A stretch of 27,970 bases of DNA, from positions 1-27,970 of the forward strand of contig JADKBU010000059.1 in assembly GCA_016714935.1 (NCBI GenBank), read 5' to 3'. Shown here one piece after another: positions 15,536-26,657 of the stretch. The position numbers and the translations under genes were made by a program. Numbering within the stretch: position 1 is the stretch's first letter; every line of letters begins with the position of its first letter. The DNA is from Candidatus Accumulibacter propinquus. Its GTDB lineage: Bacteria; Pseudomonadota; Gammaproteobacteria; Burkholderiales; Rhodocyclaceae. The notes beneath the pieces were generated by a model that worked only from the letters and a program-made list of their open reading frames with translations, was not told the DNA's origin and did not search any database.

Positions 15536-16501
15536 ATGAAGGCACCCGCGACCCTGGTTGCCGACATCGGCGGCACCCGCGCGCGCTTTGCCCTGCTCGA
15601 CGACTCGGGCTTGCCGGATCAGGTGCGGATTCTTTCGGTAGGCGACTTTGCGGGGCCCCTGGAGGCGATCCAGGCCTATCTCGGGGAACTGGGTTGGCCG
15701 GTGCTGCGAGCAGCGGCGATCGCTCTTGCCGGCCCGGTGCATCACGATGAGTTTCAACTGACCAACGCGCCGTGGACCTTCTCGCGCGCAAGGCTCAAGT
15801 CCGGACTGGGGCTGCAGCGCCTGCTGTTGCTCAACGATTTCACCGCCCTGGCGCTGTCCTTGCCGCATCTGAGTGTTGCCGACCGGCGTCAGGTAGGTCC
15901 TGGCGTCCCCGTCGAGTTGGCGCCGAAAGCAGTGCTTGGCCCGGGGACCGGCCTCGGTGTCTCGGGTGTGCTGCACGATCGCGGGCGCTGGCTGGCCTTG
16001 ACTGGCGAGGGGGGCCATTGCTCCCTGGCACCTGCGGACGAACGCGAGGCGGCCATTCTCGCCCTCGCCTGGCGCGAACTTGGGCACGTCTCGGCCGAAC
16101 GGCTGCTTTCGGGCAGCGGTTTGCCGCTACTGCATCGTCTGGTCGCCGCGGTCGACGGGCGCCATGCCGCATCCCTGGCGACTGCCGAAATTGTTGCGCG
16201 TGCCCGCACCGGCGACGACATCCAGTGCCGAGTGGTGATCGATACCTTTTGCGCGATGCTCGGTTCGTTGGCGGGAAATCTTGCGCTGACCCTTGGCGCC
16301 CAGGGTGGCGTCTATGTCGGCGGTGGTATCATTCCCAGACTCGGGGAGATCTTCGATCGCTCGGCTTTTCGCCCCCGCTTCGAAGCCAAGGGGCGTTTCG
16401 CTTCCTACTTGGCCGCAATTCCGACCTATGTAATGCTTTCTCCCACGCCGGCCCTGCTTGGCGCTGCCCATGCCCTTGCCGAGAGCGAGGATTGTCCATG
16501 A
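15536..16501 (+). CDS. glk: Glucokinase, bacterial Glk (PF02685) type
   Basis: Glk phosphorylates glucose to glucose 6-phosphate with ATP in the cytosol. The 321-residue product has the N-terminal phosphate motif ADIGGTRARFALL, the sugar-binding LLNDFTALALSL, GPGTGLGVSG, the ligand loop TGEGGHCSLAPADERE and the C-terminal GGVYVGGGIIPRLGE. Of two in-frame ATGs six bases apart (15530 and 15536), the second has GGGGA five bases upstream and is preferred. It is 22 nt ahead of glgP and is the first gene of the glycogen operon. There it would return to glycolysis the free glucose released when branch points and short maltodextrins are degraded. Confidence 0.94.
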   Translation: MKAPATLVADIGGTRARFALLDDSGLPDQVRILSVGDFAGPLEAIQAYLGELGWPVLRAAAIALAGPVHHDEFQLTNAPWTFSRARLKSGLGLQRLLLLNDFTALALSLPHLSVADRRQVGPGVPVELAPKAVLGPGTGLGVSGVLHDRGRWLALTGEGGHCSLAPADEREAAILALAWRELGHVSAERLLSGSGLPLLHRLVAAVDGRHAASLATAEIVARARTGDDIQCRVVIDTFCAMLGSLAGNLALTLGAQGGVYVGGGIIPRLGEIFDRSAFRPRFEAKGRFASYLAAIPTYVMLSPTPALLGAAHALAESEDCP

Positions 16502-16523
16502 ACCTTACTGGAGTACCAGCCTG

Positions 16524-18971
16524 ATGTCCGATGTCGCTCAACCCCATCCCAAAGGCGAACAACTGCGCGCTGAAATCGACCGCAGACTGCTGCGCACGGT
16601 CGCTGCCGAGCCAACCAGAGCCAGCAAGGCGGACCTTTATCAGGCGCTGTCGCAGGTGGCCCGGGAGCAACTGGCGCAACGCTGGGTTGACACCCAAAAT
16701 GCCGACCGCGGCAGCAAGGCGCGGCGCGTCTATTACCTGTCGATGGAATTCCTGATTGGCCGCGCGATGAACAACGCCCTGTCCGCGCTGGGGCTTCGCG
16801 AATCGGCGGCGGAGGCGTTCAGCGCGCCTGGTCCCTCGCTCGATGAGGTCATGGAATGCGAACCCGATGCAGCGCTAGGCAACGGTGGCCTGGGTCGGTT
16901 GGCGGCCTGTTTTCTCGATTCGATGGCAACCGTGGGACTTCCTTCCTGGGGCTACGGCGTTCGCTATGAGTATGGGATGTTCGCGCAGTCGATTCTCAAC
17001 GGCCAGCAGGTCGAGAAGCCGGAAGCCTGGCTACAGGACCGTTCGCCATGGGAGTTCCCGCGCGCCAACAAGCACCACACGGTGCGCTTCGGTGGCCACG
17101 CCGAGCATCATGGTGAATGGGCGGAATGGCATGCCGCCGATTCGGTCGAAGCCAAGGCCTTCGACTACGTGATTCCCGGTCATGGTACGGACCGGGTCAG
17201 TACCCTGCGCCTGTGGAAAGCGGCGGCGCCGTCCGAAATCGACCTCGGGGCCTTCAATACCGGGGACTACCAGCGCGCTGCCGAGTTCAAGAACCGCTTC
17301 GAAAACATTTCCTGGGTCCTCTACCCGAACGACAGCACCGCTGCGGGTCGCGAACTGCGTCTGCGCCAGGAGTATTTCTTCGTCGCGGCGTCGATGCAGG
17401 ACATCCTCGAGCGCCACATGGCCGAGCACGGTACCTTCAACAATCTCGCCGAGCATGTGGCGATCCACCTCAACGATACGCATCCGGCGATCGGCGTTGC
17501 GGAATTGATGCGCCTCCTGGTCGACGAGCAGGGCATGACCTGGGACGCTGCCTGGGATCAATGTCGGCGCATTTTCTCGTACACCAATCACACCCTGATG
17601 CCGGAGGCACTGGAAACCTGGAAGGTGACCCTGATCCAGCGCGTGTTGCCGCGTCACATCCTGATCATCTACCGCATCAACCAGGAGTTCCTCGATGAAG
17701 TGATCCGTCTCTACCCCGGTGATGTCGACCTGATGCGACGGGTCTCGCTGATCGACGACGGGGGTGGTCACGACAAGGACAAGCGGGTGCGCATGGCACA
17801 CCTGTGCATTGTCGGCAGTCATCGCGTCAATGGCGTATCACAACTGCACTCCGACCTGATGGTACAGACCATTTTTGCCGACTTCGCCCGTCTTTACCCC
17901 GAGCGATTCCACAACAAGACCAATGGCGTTACGCCGCGGCGCTGGCTGGCACAGGCCAATCCTGCCCTGTCCGCACTGCTCGACGAACGCCTTGGCGGCA
18001 AGGATTGGCGGCTCAATCTGGACCGTCTGGAGGGTTTGCGGGCGAGCGCCGACGACGTCGCTTTCCGCGCCGCTTTCGCGGCTGCCAAGCGCGGCAACAA
18101 GGTGCGCCTGGCCAATTACGTGGCTCGTGAGGTGGGCGTCACCCTGGACCCGGACAGCCTGTTCGATGTGCAGGTCAAGCGCATTCACGAATACAAGCGG
18201 CAGTTGCTCAACGTGCTGCACGTGATCACCCGCTACAACGCGCTCCTGGACGGCTCGGCAAAGGATTATGCGCCGCGCAGCGTGATCTTCGCCGGCAAGG
18301 CCGCGTCGTCGTATCACATGGCCAAACAGGTGATCCGCCTGATCCATGATGTCGCGGCGGTAGTCAACAACGACCCGCGGACGCGCGACCTCCTGCAGGT
18401 CGTCTTCATTCCCAACTACGGCGTTTCCGTCGCCGAGTTGATCATGCCGGCGGCCAATCTCTCGGAGCAGATTTCGACCGCCGGCACCGAAGCCTCGGGC
18501 ACCGGCAACATGAAACTCTCGCTCAACGGCGCATTGACCATCGGTACCGAGGATGGCGCCAACATCGAGATTCGCGACAACGTCGGCGCCGAGAATATAT
18601 TCATCTTCGGCAACAACACGGCCCAGGTCAACGCCATCCGGCAGGCCGGGCATCAACCACTGGCCCTGTACCAGGCGGATCCAGCCCTCAAGGAAGCGCT
18701 CGACCGGATCGACAGTGGCTTCTTTTCGCCCGGTGAACGGCCACGCTACCACGACATCTTCAACAGCCTGCTGCACTACGGCGATCACTATCTGCTGCTG
18801 GCGGACTACGCCGATTACGTGGCCACCCAGGCGCGTGTCGATGCGCTTTACCTGAGCCCCGACGAGTGGCAGCGCAAGGCCATTCTCAATGTAGCCGGGA
18901 TGGGGCCCTTCTCGGCCGACCGGACGATCCGCGACTACGCCAACGATACCTGGAATCTACGCACACTCTAA
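16524..18971 (+). CDS. glgP: Glycogen/maltodextrin phosphorylase
   Basis: GlgP releases glucose 1-phosphate from non-reducing ends of alpha-1,4-glucans using pyridoxal phosphate. From ATG 16524 it has 815 residues, the normal bacterial length. Visible features are YYLSMEFLIGRAMNNAL near residue 72, ALGNGGLGRLAACFLDS, YGVRYEYGMF, HLNDTHPAIGVAELMRLLVD, NKTNGVTPRRWL, VKRIHEYKRQLLN, and the cofactor segment EASGTGNMKLSLNGALTIGT, where K664 should bind pyridoxal phosphate. CTGGAG lies ten bases before the start. The frame is open a little upstream (to 16458) but that overlaps glk. glgB follows after 15 nt. With GlgX and Glk it forms a breakdown set. Confidence 0.97.
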   Translation: MSDVAQPHPKGEQLRAEIDRRLLRTVAAEPTRASKADLYQALSQVAREQLAQRWVDTQNADRGSKARRVYYLSMEFLIGRAMNNALSALGLRESAAEAFSAPGPSLDEVMECEPDAALGNGGLGRLAACFLDSMATVGLPSWGYGVRYEYGMFAQSILNGQQVEKPEAWLQDRSPWEFPRANKHHTVRFGGHAEHHGEWAEWHAADSVEAKAFDYVIPGHGTDRVSTLRLWKAAAPSEIDLGAFNTGDYQRAAEFKNRFENISWVLYPNDSTAAGRELRLRQEYFFVAASMQDILERHMAEHGTFNNLAEHVAIHLNDTHPAIGVAELMRLLVDEQGMTWDAAWDQCRRIFSYTNHTLMPEALETWKVTLIQRVLPRHILIIYRINQEFLDEVIRLYPGDVDLMRRVSLIDDGGGHDKDKRVRMAHLCIVGSHRVNGVSQLHSDLMVQTIFADFARLYPERFHNKTNGVTPRRWLAQANPALSALLDERLGGKDWRLNLDRLEGLRASADDVAFRAAFAAAKRGNKVRLANYVAREVGVTLDPDSLFDVQVKRIHEYKRQLLNVLHVITRYNALLDGSAKDYAPRSVIFAGKAASSYHMAKQVIRLIHDVAAVVNNDPRTRDLLQVVFIPNYGVSVAELIMPAANLSEQISTAGTEASGTGNMKLSLNGALTIGTEDGANIEIRDNVGAENIFIFGNNTAQVNAIRQAGHQPLALYQADPALKEALDRIDSGFFSPGERPRYHDIFNSLLHYGDHYLLLADYADYVATQARVDALYLSPDEWQRKAILNVAGMGPFSADRTIRDYANDTWNLRTL

Positions 18972-18986
18972 GTAAGGAAGTCTCAA

Positions 18987-21157
18987 ATGCTTGACCATGC
19001 AGAGATCATCGCCCTTTGCCGGGCAGAACACGGCGACCCTTACGCGGTCCTCGGAATGCACACCGACGCTGACGGAGGGCTGTGGGTTCGCAGCCTGCAA
19101 CCGGGCGCGCACGCGGTCGCCGTCATCGAGGCCAAGACCGGGCGGCAGATTGCCCAGCTTGCGCAACGCCCTGTCGAGGGCGTGGAAGGCTTCTTCGAGG
19201 GCCCGATTCCCCGCCGTCGCAACAGTTTTGCCTATCGCCTGCGGATCACCTGGGACAGCGGCGTGCAGGAAACCGATGATCCCTACCGCTTCCCGACGGT
19301 GCTTGGCGAGATGGACGTCTGGCTACTGGCCGAAGGCTCGCACCTGCGCCCCTTCGAACGCCTTGGGGCGCATCTGTGTGAGATCGACGGCGTTGCGGGT
19401 ACCGTTTTTGCCGTCTGGGCGCCGGATGCGCAACGCGTCAGTGTCGTCGGCGACTTCAATACCTGGGACGGTCGTCGGCATCCGATGCGCCTGCGGCGGG
19501 AATGCGGCGTCTGGGAAATTTTCCTGCCGGGGGTAACGGCCGGGGCTCGCTACAAGTACGAAATACGCTCCCGCGATGGCCGTCTGCTGCCACTCAAGGC
19601 CGATCCCTACGGCTTCCAGGGCGAGATGCGGCCATCCACGGCGTCGATCGTCTGTGCGCTGCCGCAACCCGTGGAGCCGGAGTCGGTGCCGGCGGGTGAG
19701 GAACTGGGCGCGCCGCTTTCGGTTTATGAGGTGCATCTGGCCTCCTGGCGTCGCGCGGACGATGGCGGCTTTCCGGACTGGCAGCGGCTGACCGAAACAC
19801 TGATTCCTTATGTGGTCGATCTGGGATTCACGCATCTGGAACTGCTGCCGATATCGGAGCATCCCTTCGATGGTTCGTGGGGTTACCAGCCCCTGGGGCT
19901 TTACGCCCCGACCGCGCGCCATGGTGACCCGACCGGTTTCCGCAACTTCGTCGGTTCCTGCCACGCGGCCGGACTGCGCGTCATCGTTGACTGGGTGCCC
20001 GCGCATTTCCCCACCGACGAGCATGGTCTCGGTCGTTTCGACGGTACGGCGCTTTATGAGCATGCCGATCCACGCGAAGGCATGCATCAGGACTGGGGCA
20101 CGCTGATCTATAACTTCGGTCGTCGCGAAGTCAGTAATTATCTGATCGGCAATGCCTTGTTCTGGATCGAGCGCTACGGGGTCGACGGCCTGCGGGTCGA
20201 TGCCGTGGCCTCGATGCTGTATCGAGACTACAGTCGTGAGCCGGGGCAGTGGCTGCCGAACGTGCATGGTGGTCGGGAGAATCTCGAAGCGGTCGCCTTT
20301 CTGCGGCGGATGAACGAGGTTCTGGGTCAGGAGCATCCCTCGGCTTCCACCCATGCCGAGGAGTCGACGGCCTGGCCGATGGTCAGTCGACCGCCGGAAA
20401 TGGGCGGCCTCGGTTTCCACTACAAATGGAACATGGGCTGGATGCACGACGTGCTCGACTACATGACCAAGGACCCGGTGCACCGGCGATTCCACCACAA
20501 TCAGCTCAGTTTCGGGATGATGTACGCTTTCACCGAGAACTTCATCCTGCCGCTCTCGCACGACGAAGTCGTTCATGGCAAGGGCTCGCTGATCAGCAAG
20601 ATGGCCGGCGATTACTGGCAGAAATTCGCCAACCTGCGCGCCCTGTACGGCTACATGTGGGCTCACCCGGGCAAGAAGCTGCTGTTCATGGGTGGCGAGA
20701 TCGGCCAGTGGAACGAGTGGAATCACGATGCGTCCCTCGATTGGGGTTTGCTGGACTTCCCCCTGCACGCCGGCGTTCGTGATCTGATCCGCGATCTCAA
20801 CGGCATCTATCGCAGCAATCCGGCGCTGCACCAGTTGGACTTCGAGCCGGCCGGTTTCGAATGGATCGCCGCCGACGATGCCGAGTGCTCGGTGGTCGCC
20901 TTCGTCCGCTGGGCGCGCGACCGTTCGCGCGCCATCCTCTACGTCGGCAACTTTACTCCCGTAGTCCGGCATGGCTACCGGATCGGAGTGCCGGTGCCCG
21001 GCCAGTACATCGAGCGGATCAATACCGATTCGGAATATTACGGCGGCAGCAATGTCGGCAACGGGCTGTATCCGGTGTGTGCGGAGCAGATTGCAGCGCA
21101 CGGTCGCGAGTGGTCTCTCAACATGACACTGCCGCCACTCGCCGCGCTATTCCTCGA

Positions 21158-21170
<13 letters not shown>
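18987..21170 (+). CDS. glgB: 1,4-alpha-glucan branching enzyme
   Basis: GlgB cuts an alpha-1,4 chain and re-attaches it by an alpha-1,6 link, making glycogen branches. The 727-residue product matches the family length. An N-terminal module precedes a CBM48 domain (VWAPDAQRVSVVGDFNTWDG), then the GH13 barrel with DWVPAHFPTDEHGL, DGLRVDAVASMLYRDY (nucleophile D405), HAEESTAWP (acid/base E458) and LSHDEVVHGKGSL (stabilising Asp). These residue numbers equal those of the E. coli enzyme. The start ATG has AAGGA eight bases upstream. It lies 15 nt after glgP and overlaps glgX by 13 nt. It is the only clearly biosynthetic enzyme in this operon, since no glgA or glgC is seen. Confidence 0.98.
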
Positions 21171-23221
<2,051 letters not shown>

Positions 23222-23228
23222 AAGGGTC

Positions 23229-23258
23229 GCGGCTCGGCAGGGCTTTACTGCCAGCCGC
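23229..23258. terminator. Candidate hairpin between convergent glgX and the Nudix gene
   Basis: GCGGCT-c-GGCAG pairs with CTGCC-AGCCGC: eleven base pairs with one bulged C and a seven-base loop. It sits 7 nt after the glgX stop and overlaps the last codons of the opposing gene. No T-run follows on either strand, so intrinsic termination is uncertain. Confidence 0.4.
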
Positions 23259-24192
23259 GCATCAGGGCAATGCCGTGTCCACCACGGCTCATGGCGTGAT
23301 CGAGCATCTCCGGCTGCAGTCCGCCAAGCGCATAGACGGGCAGCGGCGAACCGTCGATCAGACGCGAGAACGCTTGCCATCCCATGCCGCTCACTTCGGG
23401 GTGACTCGCGGTTGGCAATACCGGCCCGAGGACGACAAAGTCCAGCCCGAGTTCCGCCGCGCGTGCCAGGTCGGCAGCGCTATGGCACGAAGCTGCGACG
23501 CGCTCGAAATCCGGCCGCCGATCGGTTTGCCAGAGCAGTCTCGACGAGAGATGCACTCCTGCTGCGCCGACATGGCGGGCCAGGCACGGGTCGTCATTGA
23601 TCAGGACGGTGGTCCCGTCGTGGTTTCTGGCCAGTGCCAGCACCGCCTCGGCAAAGGCTTTGCGCCGTGCGGGCGCCAGCCCCTTGTCGCGTACCTGCAG
23701 CAGGCGCAGGCCGCTGCACAGCGCCCTCTCCAGCCGCAGCAGCTCGGCGTCGATGCCGTACTCTTCGGCATTGGTCAGCGCATAGACCGGCGCGAGCGCA
23801 AGCGCGCCGAGGATCGGACCATTGGCCGGCAGGATCGGGCTGACGTCTGGGGGCTGGCCAGCTTTCAGCCATACCAGAGCGCTGTGTTCGACCGCGGTCA
23901 GTTCGCCCTGCCATGCACTGACGCGAAAAAAACGCAGGCGGACGGTCGCGTGCGGATAGCTGAACTCGCGGCATAGCCACGGCCAGGCACGGTCGACGGT
24001 GACCCCCAACTCTTCCTGCAGTTCGCGAATCAGGGCCTCGCGCGCTGTCTCGCCAGGCTCGACCTTGCCACCGGGGAATTCCCAATAGCCGGCGTACACC
24101 TTTCCCGGAGGCCGTTGCGCGAGCAGGAACTCGGGGCGTGCCGGGTCACCGCGCAGCATGACCGCAGCGGCCACTTCGGTAATCTGTTTCAT
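23245..24192 (-). CDS. Nudix hydrolase fused to a thiamine-phosphate-synthase-like domain
   Basis: The 315-residue protein has two domains. Residues 1-130 form a MutT-type Nudix domain (EVAAAVMLRG, EFLLAQRPPGKVYAGYWEFPGG) with a complete Nudix box, GKVEPGETAREALIRELQEELGV, expected to hydrolyse oxidised nucleotides such as 8-oxo-dGTP. Residues about 135-315 form a ThiE/TenI-like barrel (LLQVRDKGL, VLINDDPCLARHVGAAGVHLSS, FVVLGPVLPTASHP, PVYALGGLQPEML). This fusion is a known proteobacterial architecture. The role of the second domain is unclear, and true thiamine phosphate synthesis should not be assumed. The start ATG 24192 is set by the Nudix N-terminus. It lies 37 nt after the DUF815 ATPase on the same strand. 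Confidence 0.93.
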   Translation of the reverse strand: MKQITEVAAAVMLRGDPARPEFLLAQRPPGKVYAGYWEFPGGKVEPGETAREALIRELQEELGVTVDRAWPWLCREFSYPHATVRLRFFRVSAWQGELTAVEHSALVWLKAGQPPDVSPILPANGPILGALALAPVYALTNAEEYGIDAELLRLERALCSGLRLLQVRDKGLAPARRKAFAEAVLALARNHDGTTVLINDDPCLARHVGAAGVHLSSRLLWQTDRRPDFERVAASCHSAADLARAAELGLDFVVLGPVLPTASHPEVSGMGWQAFSRLIDGSPLPVYALGGLQPEMLDHAMSRGGHGIALMRGWQ

Positions 24193-24229
24193 CGGTCGCC
24201 TGGCTCCACGCGCCCCAGCCGGATCTGGC

Positions 24230-25192
24230 TCACGCGCCGTCCCTCGGGCGTTTTCGGGCAGACGGCGGTGCGGCGACGGGCAGCGCTGCGGTACGTCGCC
24301 GCTTCGCGCGGCTCGGCGCCACCCGCTGCCGGCCGGCCCAATCCCTGGCGAACTGCCAGGCAACGCGCCCGCTGCGCGAACCGCGTTCAAGTGCCCAGTT
24401 GAGTGCGTCGCGTTCGGCAGACACGATCTCGTCCTGGTGACAGCCGAAGGCGCCCAGCCAGTGCGCAACGATCTTGAGATAGGCCTCCTGATCGAAGGGA
24501 TAGAAAGAAATCCACAGACCGAAACGCTCCGACAGCGAGATCTTTTCCTCGATGGCTTCACCGGGATGGATTTCTTCACCCTGGTGCTGGTGGTCGAGGT
24601 TCTCGGCAAAATACTCGGGCATCAGATGGCGACGGTTCGACGTGGCGTAGACCAGCACATTTTCCGGCGCTGCCGCGAACGACCCGTCGAGCACGACCTT
24701 CAGCGCCTTGTAGCGCGCGTCGCCGGCATCGAAGGAAAGATCGTCGCAGAAGATGAGGAAGCGTTCCGGGCGTCCGTCGATCATTTCGACGATGTCCGGC
24801 AGATCGATCAGGTCGCCCTTCTCGACCTCGATGACGCGCAGGCCCTGCGGCGCGTACTCGTTGAGCAGGGCCTTGATCAGCGAAGACTTGCCCGAGCCGC
24901 GGGCGCCCGTGAGCAGCACATTGTTGGCCGGCAGGCCGGCGACGAAATGACGCGTATTGGCGTCGATCCTCGCCTTCTGTTCATCGATGTCCTGCAGGTC
25001 GCTGAGCCGGATGCCGGGCAGGCGAGTGATCGGCTGCAGATAACCCGTGCCGCGCTGCGTACGCCAGCGAAAAGCGCAGGCCGCAGCCCAGTCCGGGCCG
25101 GTCGATGCGGGTGGCAGCAGGGGTTCGAGACGATCGAGGAATTGCTCGGCGCGGACAAGAAAACGCGCAAGTTGCCGGAAGGAATCGATCAT
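24230..25192 (-). CDS. DUF815 family P-loop ATPase
   Basis: A 320-residue predicted AAA+-like ATPase. DUF815 features are GIRLSDLQDIDEQKARIDANT, the Walker A GARGSGKSSL, EKGDLIDLPDI, the Walker B FLIFCDDLSF, YATSNRRHLMPEYFAEN and LSERFGLWISFYPFDQEAYL. The C-terminal 30 residues are basic and proline/alanine-rich and look disordered. Family members bind nucleotide, but the substrate and role are not known. The ATG at 25192 fits the family N-terminus, although no clear ribosome site precedes it. It is divergent from mltA with a 48-nt gap and is probably co-transcribed with the Nudix-ThiE gene downstream. Confidence 0.92.
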   Translation of the reverse strand: MIDSFRQLARFLVRAEQFLDRLEPLLPPASTGPDWAAACAFRWRTQRGTGYLQPITRLPGIRLSDLQDIDEQKARIDANTRHFVAGLPANNVLLTGARGSGKSSLIKALLNEYAPQGLRVIEVEKGDLIDLPDIVEMIDGRPERFLIFCDDLSFDAGDARYKALKVVLDGSFAAAPENVLVYATSNRRHLMPEYFAENLDHQHQGEEIHPGEAIEEKISLSERFGLWISFYPFDQEAYLKIVAHWLGAFGCHQDEIVSAERDALNWALERGSRSGRVAWQFARDWAGRQRVAPSRAKRRRTAALPVAAPPSARKRPRDGA

Positions 25193-25240
25193 CGGACAGT
25201 ATACTTCGCAGGTTGACGAACCCGACACTCTAGCCAAACC

Positions 25241-26482
25241 ATGCATAAAAGCCAACCACGGCGCTTGCTCCCGATTCTCGTCACGCTGCTGGCGGTGCTG
25301 CTCAGCGGTTGTGGTACCACCAGAGAGGATGCGGGGGGCGCATGTCCCGCCCCTGCAAGCTGTCCGGTCTGCCCGCAATGCGCCGCCGCCGGCGCGGCCA
25401 TACCGCCAGCGACGGCCAGCAAACCGCTCCAGGCGGCGCGCTGGAGCGATCTGCCGGGTTGGAGTGAAGATGACCTCGCGGCTGCCTGGCCGGCTTTCCT
25501 GCAGTCGTGTCGTGCGCTATCCAGCCGCCCACAGTGGCCGCAGTGGCAGGCCGTCTGTGCCGAAGCCAGAACTCTGAACGGGCCGACAACGGCCGCCGTG
25601 CGGCGTTTCTTCGAGTCGCGTTTCCAGCCCTGGTTGATGACCAATCCGGATGGCACGACGAAGGGTCTGGTGACCGGCTACTACGAGCCGCTGTTGCGCG
25701 GCTCGCGTAACCGCGGCAAGCCTTATCTGTCGCCCGTGCTCGGTGTCCCGGCGGATCTGCTGACCGTCGATCTCGGGACGGTACTCCCGGATCTGAAAAA
25801 CCTGCGTCTGCGCGGCCGCCTGCAGGGCGGCAAGGTCGTTCCCTATTTTTCGCGCGCGGAAATCACCAGTCATGAGCAGGACTACGCCGACCGGACCCTG
25901 CTCTATGTCGACGATCCGGTTGAACTGTTCTTTCTGCAGGTGCAGGGTTCGGGGCGCGTCAGGCTTCCGGACGGCAGCACGGTGCGGCTGGCCTACGCCG
26001 ACCAGAACGGTCACCCCTACCAGTCGATCGGACGCCTGCTCGTCGAGCGCGGCGAGTTGACCCTCGAACAGGCTTCGATGCCGGGAATCAAGCAATGGGC
26101 GCGTGCCAACCCGAGCCGGGTCAATGAACTGCTGAACGCCAACCCCAGTTATGTGTTCTTCCGCGAACAGCCGGTCAAGGGCAACGAGGGCGATGGCCCA
26201 ACCGGGGCTCTGGGGGTGCCGCTGACTCCCGAGCGCAGCATTGCCGTCGATGCGCGCTACCTGCCGCTGGGTGCCCCGGTGTTCCTGTCCACCAGCCAGC
26301 CCGACTCGGCGACGTCGCTGCGTCGTCTGGTCGTGGCACAGGACACCGGCGGTGCGATCCGTGGTGTCGTGCGCGCCGACTTCTTCTGGGGTTTCGGCGC
26401 GCAGGCCGGGAGCCAGGCTGGACGCATGAAGCAGCAGGGCCAGATGTGGGTTCTCCTGCCGCCGGGAGCCGCACCAAAGTAG
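25241..26482 (+). CDS. mltA: Membrane-bound lytic murein transglycosylase A
   Basis: MltA cleaves peptidoglycan glycan strands to 1,6-anhydromuropeptides at the outer membrane. The 413-residue product starts with a lipoprotein signal peptide ending in LLSGC (lipidation at C24 expected), then a low-complexity linker (residues 25-65). Family motifs follow: FFESRFQPW, GLVTGYYEPLL, a 3D-type beta-barrel with FFLQVQGSGRVRLPDGS, KQWARANP, NPSYVFFRE, and the catalytic-region VVAQDTGGAIRGVVRADFFWG holding the conserved aspartates. Start ATG 25241 opens the signal peptide. The residue after Cys is Gly rather than Asp, favouring sorting to the outer membrane. It lies 48 nt from the divergent DUF815 gene. 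The 175 nt after it hold the amtB control region. Confidence 0.95.
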   Translation: MHKSQPRRLLPILVTLLAVLLSGCGTTREDAGGACPAPASCPVCPQCAAAGAAIPPATASKPLQAARWSDLPGWSEDDLAAAWPAFLQSCRALSSRPQWPQWQAVCAEARTLNGPTTAAVRRFFESRFQPWLMTNPDGTTKGLVTGYYEPLLRGSRNRGKPYLSPVLGVPADLLTVDLGTVLPDLKNLRLRGRLQGGKVVPYFSRAEITSHEQDYADRTLLYVDDPVELFFLQVQGSGRVRLPDGSTVRLAYADQNGHPYQSIGRLLVERGELTLEQASMPGIKQWARANPSRVNELLNANPSYVFFREQPVKGNEGDGPTGALGVPLTPERSIAVDARYLPLGAPVFLSTSQPDSATSLRRLVVAQDTGGAIRGVVRADFFWGFGAQAGSQAGRMKQQGQMWVLLPPGAAPK

Positions 26483-26511
26483 GCCGGCGGCAACACAGTC
26501 TGGTGCATTCC

Positions 26512-26528
26512 TGCCTCATGTTGGTGCG
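26512..26528 (+). promoter_or_regulatory. Candidate NtrC-binding site 1 upstream of amtB
   Basis: TGCCTC-atgtt-GGTGCG has a near-perfect right half and a weaker left half against TGCACC-N5-GGTGCA. Its centre is about 115 bp upstream of the predicted amtB transcription start. Another lone half-site, GGTGCA, lies close by near 26502. Confidence 0.55.
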
Positions 26529-26542
26529 TGCTTGAGGCTAAA

Positions 26543-26559
26543 TGCACCACTACAGGGAT
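26543..26559 (+). promoter_or_regulatory. Candidate NtrC-binding site 2 upstream of amtB
   Basis: TGCACC-actac-AGGGAT has a perfect left half and a poor right half. Its centre is 31 bp from site 1, the same three-turn spacing seen at glnA, which supports both calls more than either match alone. Confidence 0.5.
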
Positions 26560-26609
26560 TTTCGTGACCCAGGACGGCGCAAGTCATTGAATCCTGGTGC
26601 ATGCACGTA

Positions 26610-26625
26610 TGGCACATGATTTGCT
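26610..26625 (+). promoter_or_regulatory. Sigma-54 promoter of amtB
   Basis: TGGCACatgatTTGCT matches the -24/-12 consensus TGGCAC-N5-TTGCW at every position. Transcription would begin near 26636, giving a short leader of about 22 nt that still includes the strong AGGAGG ribosome site (26648-26653). Confidence 0.92.
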
Positions 26626-26657
26626 TGATGGCTTCGACCCGAATTTCAGGAGGAGTC

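Noticed and set aside
25198..25205. TATACT on both strands between the DUF815 ATPase gene and mltA as a shared -10 box
   Set aside because: Neither strand has a reasonable -35 hexamer at 16-18 bp, and the minus-strand use would give an almost leaderless transcript. It may be real but is not supported.
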